Below are positions 1 through 5,292 of a DNA stretch of 6,922 nt, piece after piece. The position numbers and the translations under genes were made by a program. How positions within the stretch are numbered: position 1 is the first letter of the stretch; every line of letters begins with the position of its first letter. This DNA comes from Methanosarcinales archaeon (GTDB taxonomy: Archaea > Halobacteriota > Methanosarcinia > Methanosarcinales > Methanogasteraceae): the NCBI GenBank assembly GCA_030640725.1, contig DAOWIV010000057.1, positions 1 through 6,922 of the forward strand, given 5' to 3'. The notes under the pieces were generated by a model. The model ran no database searches. It was not told the DNA's origin and was given only the letters and a program-made list of their open reading frames with translations.

Positions 1-261
1 GAGTTGGCAGAATCTCCCGATATCGAATTGCTTTACATTCCTCCATATTCACCAAATTTAAATCTTATTGAACGATTATGGAAATTCGTTAAGAAACAGT
101 GTTTGTATTCGAAATATTATTCCGAGTTTAAGGATTTCAAAAACGCCATCGTCAACTGCCTGAACCAGACGGACACCACTTACAAAGAAGAACTTGACTC
201 TTTGCTCACATTACGGTTTCAGAGGTTTAAAAAAGCTCAGTTGTGGCGGTGTGAAGTATAG
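1..261 (+). CDS. IS630-family transposase, C-terminal fragment (cut by window start)
   Basis: The reading frame is open from base 1 and ends at TAG 259-261, leaving 86 residues of the C-terminal end of a DDE transposase. The decisive block is PPYSPNLNLIERLWKFVKK (about residues 14-32). This is the conserved P-Y-S-P-x-L-N-x-I-E-x-x-W signature of the IS630/Tc1-mariner group, whose glutamate is the last acidic residue of the DDE catalytic triad. The two aspartates and the N-terminal helix-turn-helix would lie upstream of the window, so whether the element is whole cannot be judged. The stretch is clearly more AT-rich than the genes to its right, as expected of an acquired element. Any start codon seen inside the window (for example TTG at 4) is artificial. 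Family call is secure; exact IS identity is not determinable here. Confidence 0.85.
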   Translation, partial: ELAESPDIELLYIPPYSPNLNLIERLWKFVKKQCLYSKYYSEFKDFKNAIVNCLNQTDTTYKEELDSLLTLRFQRFKKAQLWRCEV

Positions 262-278
262 CTACTGAAGTTCAGCTA
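259..278. mobile_element. Candidate right end of the IS630 element (short inverted symmetry)
   Basis: Immediately at and after the transposase stop lies TAGCTACTGAAGTTCAGCTA. TAGCT (259-263) pairs with AGCTA (274-278), and inside it CTGAA (265-269) mirrors TTCAG (271-275). Terminal sequences of an IS630 element are expected within a few tens of bases of the transposase stop, and the recombinase remnant begins only a few bases further on, so this is a plausible end. The matching left end is outside the window, so it cannot be confirmed. Confidence 0.3.
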
Positions 279-284
279 TTTTAT

Positions 285-521
285 TTAAAAACTCTCAAGC
301 TCCATAGAGGTCGGTGTGCTTTTAGATATATGTCCAAAGTCCCAAGTACCATCAGAACGCATCGTATACCTATCCTTCCTCCCTTTCGCCCCTTTAACAT
401 GGATAAACCCTCTCCGAACGTCGATATCCCCTGTACGCAGGATAGTAATTAAGTATCGCTCCGCCAGATATGAATCGTTGCAGCATCGATGCAACCCCTG
501 TATCATCGATGCTACAGACAT
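285..521 (-). pseudogene. Tyrosine recombinase/integrase remnant
   Basis: The reverse strand encodes a 78-residue frame. Its middle part (about residues 25-53, bases 449-363) reads LRTGDIDVRRGFIHVKGAKG followed by RKDRYT. This matches the D-I-D-x-x-x-x-x-I-x-V-x-x-x-K-G-R-K-D-R block of XerC/D-like tyrosine recombinases, which includes the beta-hairpin that carries the catalytic lysine. The residues before it do not read as the usual arginine-containing R-x-S-E-L segment. After it the sequence degenerates and stops at TAA 285-287, with no H-x-x-R box or tyrosine. It is therefore a broken fragment. The 3' direction of the gene runs into the IS630 element, so insertion of that element or deletion next to it may have removed the rest. 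Family assignment of the short block is good; the fragment's limits are uncertain. Confidence 0.6.
482..513. promoter_or_regulatory. Paired CATCGATG palindromes, candidate operator
   Basis: AGCATCGATG (482-491) is repeated in inverted orientation as CATCGATGCT (504-513), with a 12-base spacer. Each arm itself contains the 8-bp palindrome CATCGATG (484-491 and 504-511), and the two centres are exactly 20 bp apart, close to two helical turns. The site ends about 48 bases before the ATG of the winged-helix regulator at 561. That layout suits two dimers of a DNA-binding protein on one DNA face, possibly autoregulation. The region also lies within the recombinase remnant, so a recombination-site origin is an alternative. 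Confidence 0.4.
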
Positions 522-560
522 GCGACCGCGACTAAAAACCGTGACTGGAAGGCTGTGACC

Positions 561-1322
561 ATGACCCTACCAAAACTCCTCTTCGAGCTTTCTGGCAGCA
601 CAAGGCTCAAGATACTCCATGCGCTTGAGACTGCGCCCCTGACATTCACGAAGATCGCAGACCAGATGGACATCACATCATCTGAAGCATCCCGCCAGAT
701 AGAGCGCCTCTCAGGGATGAACTTAATCGAGAAACTCAGCGGCGGCAGCTACGCAATAACACCGCTCGGAAGGCTCATGCTCTCGTTTCTGCCCGGAATC
801 GACTTCGTCTACAAGAACAGCGACTATTTCCTGACCCACGACACCGCGAAGGTCCCCCGCGAACTCGTCATGCGATTCGGCGACCTCTCTGGCGCCAGGT
901 TCATCAGCGGAACAATCGAGGCGATGAATTTCATGCAGGAGAGGATGCGGAATGTAGAGCGGTATCGCTGCGGGATGGTCGATGGTTTGATGGACTCGAT
1001 AGTTCCGATGGTCGCTGAGAGGGCGAGGTCAGGTGTTATCTTCAGAGCGATCCTTCCTGAGGCGTATCGTGAGAAGGTCTCCGCGATTGTGGATGAATAC
1101 CGGACTGCGGACGCAAACATACCACCAAACGCAATCGAGATCAGAACGCTCCCAAGTATCCCGATCTGTGGTGCGGTAACAGAATCGCGGGGCGGGTTCA
1201 AACTGCCATTCACAGGCGGCAGCATGGATCATTCGATGATGGTTGTGGGGGATGATCCCCTATTCTGCAGGTGGTGCCGCGATCTGTATGCGCACTACTG
1301 GGAGCGGGCAGATCCGATATGA
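561..1322 (+). CDS. FilR1-like winged-helix transcriptional regulator (DUF1724 family)
   Basis: Predicted 253-residue cytoplasmic DNA-binding protein. Residues about 5-75 form an ArsR-like winged helix: LFELSGSTRLKILHAL is helix 1, and FTKIADQMDITSSEASRQIE is the helix-turn-helix with its recognition helix, followed by a wing ending in YAITPLGRL. Residues about 115-247 resemble the FilR1 middle domain (formerly DUF1724), ending in the typical D-D-P-x-F-x-x-W-x-x-D-L-x-x-x-Y-W signature. Such regulators are abundant in methanogenic and related archaea; FilR1 itself was described in Methanothrix with a quorum-sensing sensor kinase, but ligand and targets are unknown here. The frame is open further upstream to 489, but those residues overlap the recombinase remnant. 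ATG 561 places the family N-terminus correctly; a weak AT-rich element (532-538) lies about 26 bases upstream. The 3' end overlaps the convergent gene by 28 bp. Confidence 0.8.
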   Translation: MTLPKLLFELSGSTRLKILHALETAPLTFTKIADQMDITSSEASRQIERLSGMNLIEKLSGGSYAITPLGRLMLSFLPGIDFVYKNSDYFLTHDTAKVPRELVMRFGDLSGARFISGTIEAMNFMQERMRNVERYRCGMVDGLMDSIVPMVAERARSGVIFRAILPEAYREKVSAIVDEYRTADANIPPNAIEIRTLPSIPICGAVTESRGGFKLPFTGGSMDHSMMVVGDDPLFCRWCRDLYAHYWERADPI

Positions 1323-1675
1323 TGAACTTTTTCACCGTTTGCAGCGTCTTCTTTCACCTGTAAGCACCAGGACGTCGCTGAACATCGAGGGCACTTGAGT
1401 GATTTCCTTGCGGGAAAAGGAAGATGTGGGCTGAAAAACTCCCCTAATACGGATCTTTCCGATCGTTCAAAGATATGACCGCATCTCTGGCACTTCCACG
1501 TGTATGTATTCCATTGCCATCTCACGAGCAAGAACAATCCGACGAATGCCACGGTTAAAATGATGAAAAGTGATAACCACGGAGGATACTGCGTTGCAGG
1601 CAAAATGATTGTGAGAGCTGCCACTAAAAACACAAAAACGATTAGTGGCAGCCAATCTCTGATATTTTCGGTCAT
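1295..1675 (-). CDS. Small membrane protein with two helices and a C-terminal zinc ribbon
   Basis: No named family is recognised. The 126-residue product has two strongly hydrophobic segments (about 9-25 and 33-51) separated by a short polar QYPP turn, so both termini should be on the same side of the membrane. A soluble tail with two CxxC knuckles follows: CQRC at 62-65 and CPRC at 95-98, the usual layout of a zinc ribbon. C104 is an extra cysteine. The positively charged residues after helix 2 (R52 and K61 onward) favour a cytoplasmic tail. ATG 1675 is chosen over GTG 1681 because AGGAAA lies 8 bases upstream of the ATG, whereas the GTG would be only 2 bases from it. A TATA-like element sits about 40 bases upstream. 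The last 28 bases overlap the convergent regulator gene, so the two transcripts would be antisense at their 3' ends. Function unknown. Confidence 0.7.
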   Translation of the reverse strand: MTENIRDWLPLIVFVFLVAALTIILPATQYPPWLSLFIILTVAFVGLFLLVRWQWNTYTWKCQRCGHIFERSERSVLGEFFSPHLPFPARKSLKCPRCSATSWCLQVKEDAANGEKVHHIGSARSQ

Positions 1676-1710
1676 CTGCACACACTTTCCTATTCATTAG
1701 ACGTGTCCTG

Positions 1711-1719
1711 ATATAAAAT
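1711..1719. promoter_or_regulatory. TATA element between divergent genes
   Basis: ATATAAAAT reads as an archaeal box A in both directions (ATTTTATAT on the reverse strand). On the minus strand its centre is about 40 bases from ATG 1675, predicting a start site near 1690 and a leader of about 15 bases. On the plus strand it would start RNA near 1740, giving the zinc-finger gene at 1819 a leader of about 80 bases that includes the palindrome at 1754-1769. Which direction it truly serves, or both, cannot be decided by eye; a clear BRE is not evident on either side. Confidence 0.5.
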
Positions 1720-1753
1720 GCAACTTTTACGGCACATGCTCAACAATCTTCGC

Positions 1754-1769
1754 TCGATCCGTGGATCGA
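1754..1769. promoter_or_regulatory. 16-bp palindrome TCGATCC-GT-GGATCGA, candidate operator
   Basis: Seven-base perfect arms flank a two-base centre. The palindrome is 49 bases before the start codon of the zinc-finger/AbrB-like gene and just downstream of the start site predicted from the plus-strand TATA element. A repressor would block there, and antitoxin-type regulators usually bind palindromes in front of their own genes. The functional link is inferred. Confidence 0.4.
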
Positions 1770-1818
1770 TCATCCAAGGTTTGCAATTCCTCCATTTGTG
1801 GGGTGATAACAGCATTTG

Positions 1819-2331
1819 ATGAAGAATGACGCAAAAACTGAAACTATGAACCTAAAAAACGAAGATGCGCCGAAAGCAGCTAATATCCCCACCATAACCC
1901 CCGATATAGTGGAGGAAACGAATATCGAGATCGCAAGAAGACGCGCAGGCAGATATGGATCACCCCTGAAGAATATCGCGGATGCACCCTGCCCGGTATG
2001 CGGCTCACAGTCAGTGAGTTTTGCGGATAATCTCGTATTCGAAGTGGTGCTGACTGGCGAGCGGATCGTGATTCCGAACCTATCAGGGCTTCGATGCTCA
2101 AACTGCGGGGATTTTGCATTCGACGCCGATTCATCGAAGATCATCAATGAGCACACCGGAAACAAACCCGCTGGTGGATACGAGTGCAGGATATCGACGG
2201 TCGGCGCAGAAAAACTCGGGATGTACTTTCCGAAAGATGTTCTTAGGGTAATGGAGATCACAAAGAAAGGCAAGGCGATTGTGACGCCGCTCTCAAGAAG
2301 GAAGATGATGGTGGAGTTGTATCCGGAGTGA
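1819..2331 (+). CDS. YgiT/MqsA-like zinc-finger protein with C-terminal AbrB-like segment
   Basis: 170-residue soluble protein. Residues 58-62 are CPVCG and 93-97 are CSNCG, with a beta-rich stretch between them containing V-x-x-x-x-x-x-x-x-I-P-x-L-x-x-x-x-C. This resembles the zinc module of YgiT/MqsA-type antitoxins. MqsA then has an Xre helix-turn-helix; here the tail (about 123-167) instead reads like an AbrB/MazE swapped hairpin: IS-TVGAEKLGMYFPKDVLRVM, then G-K-A-I-V-x-P-L and a final hydrophobic strand MMVEL. The first 55 residues are charged and low in hydrophobicity, probably flexible. No toxin gene adjoins it: downstream is the convergent ychF after 47 bases. GGTGAT (1802-1807) is the likely ribosome site. 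It is 11 bases from ATG 1819 and 8 from TTG 1816, so the TTG one codon earlier is an alternative start. The zinc knuckles are certain; the AbrB assignment is a pattern judgement. Confidence 0.65.
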   Translation: MKNDAKTETMNLKNEDAPKAANIPTITPDIVEETNIEIARRRAGRYGSPLKNIADAPCPVCGSQSVSFADNLVFEVVLTGERIVIPNLSGLRCSNCGDFAFDADSSKIINEHTGNKPAGGYECRISTVGAEKLGMYFPKDVLRVMEITKKGKAIVTPLSRRKMMVELYPE

Positions 2332-2378
2332 ACCGGATCGTCTCGTCACTCTGCTCTCTTAATTCCGCGAGTTCACAG

Positions 2379-3557
2379 TCACCGCGTCGACACGATCTTC
2401 ACCACATCCCCGTCCTCAAGCGCTCTTCCCATCCGCATCTTCCTTCTGGCATCAACTGCGTGCAGAAAACCCTCTCCGATGTCAGTGTGCACCTGATACG
2501 CAAGATCGTGCGCTGTGCTGCCTTGCCGCATCAGGAAAGCATCAGGAAGTATGTTTCCTTTCTTGTCTGCGAATTTTGACTCATCTTCGACCGGATACGC
2601 CACGATCTGGTCAAGGAGATCAAAGACTGTCGCATTGATACACTGCTGTATGCCGGTTCCACCCATCATCTCGATCATATCCTGAATCTTACCGAGAGCC
2701 TGAATCTGCGCATCCGTAAGATCTTTTGAGACGATCTCAAAGCTTGAATCGCCGGGTACGTACGAGATCGCGCCGCTCCGGTCTGCCATGCGCAGCGCAA
2801 GTTCTGCTTCGGCGGATGTCGGGATCACGGTGTAGTCAAGGTCGCACAACCTCCGGATATTCTCTTCAGGTGCGATGTCCGCCTTGTTTGCTGCGATGAT
2901 CATGGGTTTGCTCTCCCTGCGGAGCAGGTCTGCAAAGTCCTGCACATCCGAATCCTCCCATTTATGCAGGGGCTTTGCGCAGGTCTCGCTGAAGTGGAAT
3001 AGGGCTGTTTTTGCCTGCGAGATGCTCACGCCCGCGCCAGCGAGCTGTTCAGCGATCACAACCTCTGGTTTCAGGCTTTCTGCGTGTATCTTCTTTGATA
3101 GTCGGTTCCAGTTCCGGCTGAGTATCGAAGATAGCCATAAGGCGAACTCGCGCTCAAGAAACTCGATATCACCAACAGGATCATGCTCACCGATCTTCAC
3201 AGGGTTGCCCTCGATATCGGTTCCGCCTGAGGCATCGACTACGTGGATGATCGCCTGCGCCTGACGCAGGTTATCAAGGAATGCATTACCAAGTCCCCTT
3301 CCCTTATGGGCATCAGGCACGAGACCCGCGACATCGATGACCTCGATTGGCACAAACCGGATGCCGTTTCGGCAGTTTGTGCATCTGGCACCAAGGTCGG
3401 TACACGGGCATTTCGTGCGCACATAACCGATTCCGTGATTGGCGTCAATGGTGGTGAATGGATAATTTGCAATTTCGACATCCGCAAGAGTCGCGGATTT
3501 GAAGAACGTCGATTTCCCGGAGTTTGGTTTTCCTGCAAGCGCTATCGACATCGACAT
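2379..3557 (-). CDS. ychF: YchF/Obg-family P-loop NTPase, archaeal type
   Basis: 392-residue cytoplasmic TRAFAC-class NTPase, full length for the archaeal family. G1 is GKPNSGKST (9-17), G3 is DVAGL (75-79) and G4 is NKAD (224-227). Around 315-391 comes a TGS domain (start VFDLLDQIVAYPVED, later GSTAHDLAYQVHTDIGEGF, end DGDVVKIVSTR). Bacterial YchF and human OLA1 have N-x-x-E at G4 and favour ATP; NKAD here predicts GTP. A cysteine cluster C50-x-C52-x6-C59-x2-C62, between the switch region and G3, may bind metal and recalls similar cysteines in archaeal homologues. The family associates with ribosomes; its exact role is unsettled. Start: ATG 3557 puts the P-loop at residue 9 as in homologues. 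The frame stays open further upstream to 3716, but that extension looks non-coding and contains the promoter. A second in-frame ATG two codons on (3551) is possible. Confidence 0.93.
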   Translation of the reverse strand: MSMSIALAGKPNSGKSTFFKSATLADVEIANYPFTTIDANHGIGYVRTKCPCTDLGARCTNCRNGIRFVPIEVIDVAGLVPDAHKGRGLGNAFLDNLRQAQAIIHVVDASGGTDIEGNPVKIGEHDPVGDIEFLEREFALWLSSILSRNWNRLSKKIHAESLKPEVVIAEQLAGAGVSISQAKTALFHFSETCAKPLHKWEDSDVQDFADLLRRESKPMIIAANKADIAPEENIRRLCDLDYTVIPTSAEAELALRMADRSGAISYVPGDSSFEIVSKDLTDAQIQALGKIQDMIEMMGGTGIQQCINATVFDLLDQIVAYPVEDESKFADKKGNILPDAFLMRQGSTAHDLAYQVHTDIGEGFLHAVDARRKMRMGRALEDGDVVKIVSTR

Positions 3558-3583
3558 GGCGATGACATGTTGTCTGGCTCCGG

Positions 3584-3591
3584 ATAAATAA
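3584..3591 (-). promoter_or_regulatory. TATA box of ychF (near-leaderless)
   Basis: The reverse strand reads TTATTTAT. Its centre is about 30 bases upstream of ATG 3557, so transcription should begin within a few bases of the start codon. No Shine-Dalgarno sequence precedes the ATG, consistent with leaderless or near-leaderless translation. Confidence 0.5.
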
Positions 3592-3679
3592 CTTGCGCTG
3601 CTAACAGGAGTTCCGGATGCGAACAAACGAGTCCGGTGACGCAGATCGCACCCACCCGGTTGCAGGGATATTCGAAACC

Positions 3680-3692
3680 ATTGTGACACAAT
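3680..3692. promoter_or_regulatory. 13-bp palindrome ATTGTGACACAAT
   Basis: Perfect six-base arms surround a central A, located about 90 bases upstream of the ychF TATA box in a region with no gene. It looks like a dimeric regulator site, but the factor and target are unknown. Confidence 0.3.
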
Positions 3693-3826
3693 AAGATTTG
3701 TATGTCTGTTGTACACAGTTTTTGGTAGTGTACTAATCCGGGGCGGTTAATGAAAATATCTGATTCTGATGGATTCTGTGGTTTTTTTAAAGGATGCCGA
3801 AAGAAGGGGCTTTTCATTCTTTGCGC

Positions 3827-3894
3827 CCTTGCGTCATCGCGTCTTTGCGTTTCTCTGACCTAACGCAATGTCGCAAAGTCGCAGAGACGCAAGG
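3827..3894. repeat. Imperfect inverted repeat with 23-base arms (TTGCG-rich)
   Basis: The left arm (3827-3849, CCTTGCGTCATCGCGTCTTTGCG) and right arm (3872-3894) are reverse complements at 19 of 23 positions, with a 22-base loop. The word CTTTGCG also recurs directly at 3819 and 3843, giving the tract a semi-repetitive CTTTGCG/TTGCGTC texture. Similar TTTGCGTC-rich intergenic repeats are, from general memory, common in environmental prokaryotic genomes. It could be a dispersed REP/MITE-like element or, if transcribed from the promoter-like sequence at 3972-3998, a strong RNA hairpin. The 3558-4041 gap holds no convincing protein gene; this repeat is its main content. Confidence 0.6.
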
Positions 3895-3971
3895 TTGAGA
3901 TGGATACGCCTGCGTTTTTCCACGTACGCGAGAGGGCTACCGTTAGCGACCACAGAAAACGTCAGAACCAA

Positions 3972-3998
3972 GAAAATATAAGTCTTCCCGAAAAGTTT
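3972..3998 (-). promoter_or_regulatory. Promoter-like near copy of the uppS promoter, pointing into a gene-free gap
   Basis: On the reverse strand AAACTTTTCGG (3998-3988) is followed after six bases by TTATATTTTC (3981-3972). The same AAACTTTTCGG, six-base spacer and TATATTTATA occur ahead of uppS at 5015-4989. Transcription from here would start near 3950 and run leftward into the 3558-3950 gap, ending either as a separate RNA or as a leader of about 390 bases for ychF. The site lies just downstream of the uppS stop. Confidence 0.4.
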
Positions 3999-4041
3999 TC
4001 ACGATGATGAAAGTCTCGCAACGGGTCTCTCCTTGGGTCTG

Positions 4042-4932
4042 CTATCGTGATTGACCGGGATGGCGATGCCGGGTAACACCCCGGAGATGACTGATAACAT
4101 CGCCCATCTCAGCATATCCACATGCTGCAAGCATATTAGCAGTCCTGATCAGTGCGGATTGCTTTTGTTCGTGCTCCCGCATCTGATAGACCCGTATCGC
4201 CCGGAGAAAATCGATTTTCCGAAACTCGGGCCAGAACGGCGCGCAGAAATAGGCTGCACACTCGCTTCCGTTCGCTTGCCACGGGAGAAAGTTTGAGGTG
4301 CGGATATCGCCGCCGGTTCGTATGATCAGATCGACATCCGAGTCAGCGACGCCGTTTGTGTACAGGTGACGTGAGACGACCGATTCATCGATCTCGTCAG
4401 CCCGCAGTTTACCAGCCCGGACCTTCCGAGCCATGTCCTGCACCGCATCAAGGATCTCACGCTGCCCGCCGTAAGCGACTGCAATGTTGAGATGGATTCC
4501 ATCGTAGTTGCAGGTAGCATCTTCCACGCGCCTTATCGCATTCCGGAGATGTGCGGGCAGTAGATGCGTCTCGCCGATCGCCGAAACCTTCATGCGTCTT
4601 TCGTGAGTGCGAGGATCATCCGCAAGTTCGTCGAGTTTTTTGGCGATGATCTCGAATATCTTTGCACGCTCAGGTTTCGGGCGTGAGAAGTTCTCGGTTG
4701 AGAATGCATAGATCGTTGCCTGTTTCACGCCGAGTTCCCAGCACCAGTCAAGAAACCACTCTGTCGTCCTGGCACCATACGTATGTCCCAGATTGCGCAC
4801 GATGCCGAGTCTATCAGCGTATCTGCGGTTCCCGTCCATGATAACCGCGATATGGCGCGGTATACGATGTTTTCTGATCTCGCCTGTCAGCAGACGTTCA
4901 TAACCGCGGTATATAACATTGTCGAAGAACAT
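4042..4932 (-). CDS. uppS: Cis-prenyltransferase (undecaprenyl diphosphate synthase family), archaeal type
   Basis: 296-residue enzyme that condenses isopentenyl diphosphate in cis onto an allylic primer, making the long polyprenyl diphosphate behind the membrane lipid carrier for glycan assembly. In archaea the primer is often geranylgeranyl diphosphate. Motifs in order: HIAVIMDGNRR (27-37, D33 is the magnesium/diphosphate aspartate), GHTYGA (49-54), AFSTENFSRP (76-85), LNIAVAYGGQREI (148-160), and IIRTGGDIRTSNFLPWQANG with E224 (203-224), carrying the diphosphate-binding arginines R205 and R211 and the second metal ligand. RTGG replaces the bacterial RTSG, a variant usual in archaea as far as I recall. 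Start: GGAGGTG at 4945-4939 sits six bases before ATG 4932. The ATG at 4947 overlaps that site and would add only five residues, so 4932 is preferred. It has its own promoter and is not in an operon. Confidence 0.95.
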   Translation of the reverse strand: MFFDNVIYRGYERLLTGEIRKHRIPRHIAVIMDGNRRYADRLGIVRNLGHTYGARTTEWFLDWCWELGVKQATIYAFSTENFSRPKPERAKIFEIIAKKLDELADDPRTHERRMKVSAIGETHLLPAHLRNAIRRVEDATCNYDGIHLNIAVAYGGQREILDAVQDMARKVRAGKLRADEIDESVVSRHLYTNGVADSDVDLIIRTGGDIRTSNFLPWQANGSECAAYFCAPFWPEFRKIDFLRAIRVYQMREHEQKQSALIRTANMLAACGYAEMGDVISHLRGVTRHRHPGQSR

Positions 4933-4938
4933 GCCATC

Positions 4939-4945
4939 CACCTCC
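4939..4945 (-). promoter_or_regulatory. Strong Shine-Dalgarno site GGAGGTG deciding the uppS start
   Basis: GGAGGTG matches the archaeal 16S anti-Shine-Dalgarno complement and is six bases upstream of ATG 4932. Because it overlaps the earlier in-frame ATG 4947, it selects the internal start. Confidence 0.75.
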
Positions 4946-4988
4946 ATGTATTGATCTGTTTTTTGTTTTCAAACTTGTCTGCTTTTCT

Positions 4989-5015
4989 TATAAATATAGT
5001 GTTTCCGAAAAGTTT
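4989..5015 (-). promoter_or_regulatory. uppS promoter: TATATTTATA with upstream AAACTTTTCGG
   Basis: The reverse strand reads AAACTTTTCGG (5015-5005), then AAACAC, which may serve as BRE, then TATATTTATA (4998-4989). The expected start site is near 4969, leaving a leader of about 37 bases that contains the Shine-Dalgarno site. AAACTTTTCGG lies upstream of BRE/TATA, where an archaeal activator would bind. Confidence 0.6.
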
Positions 5016-5084
5016 GGCTTTGATTCGATATTGCGGCTCTATTTTAATGATGTTCGATCTGAGTAGATGCTCGGGTAACTTGTG

Positions 5085-5195
5085 GATAAAATCAGTGGAA
5101 TCCGTGTCCATCTGTGGCTAAAAACCCTTATCAGCCACTGACTGCGACAGCAGCGGCGAAGCCATTTACACAGATTACACAGATTGAGGATTATC
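5085..5195. repeat. Imperfect inverted repeat of ATCTGTG-like words
   Basis: The left arm at 5085-5119 (GATAAAATC...ATCCGTGTCCATCTGTGGCT) resembles the reverse complement of 5160-5195 (GATAATCC...AATCTGTGTAATCTGTGTAAATGGCT). Both begin with GATAA and end in TGGCT, with AATCTGTG/ATCTGTG words between. The right arm also contains the direct tandem ACACAGATT-ACACAGATT (5168-5185). This fills the middle of the 4933-5292 gap, in which no gene is seen. Such TCTGTGTAATCTGTG tracts are, from memory, frequent intergenic repeats in many prokaryotes; dispersal in this genome cannot be shown from one window. Confidence 0.45.
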
Positions 5196-5292
5196 TGTTT
5201 GCCACACATTACTCGAGCATATTCCAATCTGAATCGGGTTATTTTGTGGCCGTCCCTTAGCCGCGGAAAGGGTATAAAGAGATGCCTGCCCC

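Noticed and set aside
824..1232. Reverse-strand reading frames of 67 and 133 codons inside the FilR1-like gene
   Set aside because: They are fully inside a well-supported gene, show no recognisable motif and have no promoter or ribosome site; they are antisense shadows.
2332..2378. Terminator between the convergent zinc-finger and ychF genes
   Set aside because: There is pyrimidine-rich sequence (CTCTGCTCTCTT) but no T-run or stem strong enough to call in either direction.
2875..3587. Plus-strand frames opposite ychF
   Set aside because: They are antisense to a conserved gene with intact G motifs, and their compositions are serine/cysteine-rich in the way typical of shadow frames.
3542..3817. 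91-codon reverse frame in the ychF-uppS gap
   Set aside because: It overlaps the ychF start in another frame, spans the ychF promoter and the palindrome, and has no motif or ribosome site.
3819..3894. Possible CRISPR array from repeated CTTTGCG/TTGCG words
   Set aside because: The words are only 5-7 bases long, spacing is irregular, there are no 25-35-base repeats with unique spacers, and the two long copies are inverted rather than direct.
5250..5272. CCCTT...AAGGG hairpin (5255-5273 region) as a terminator for the GTPase gene
   Set aside because: The stem is only five bases with a nine-base loop and no T-run follows on the reverse strand, so it is not supportable.
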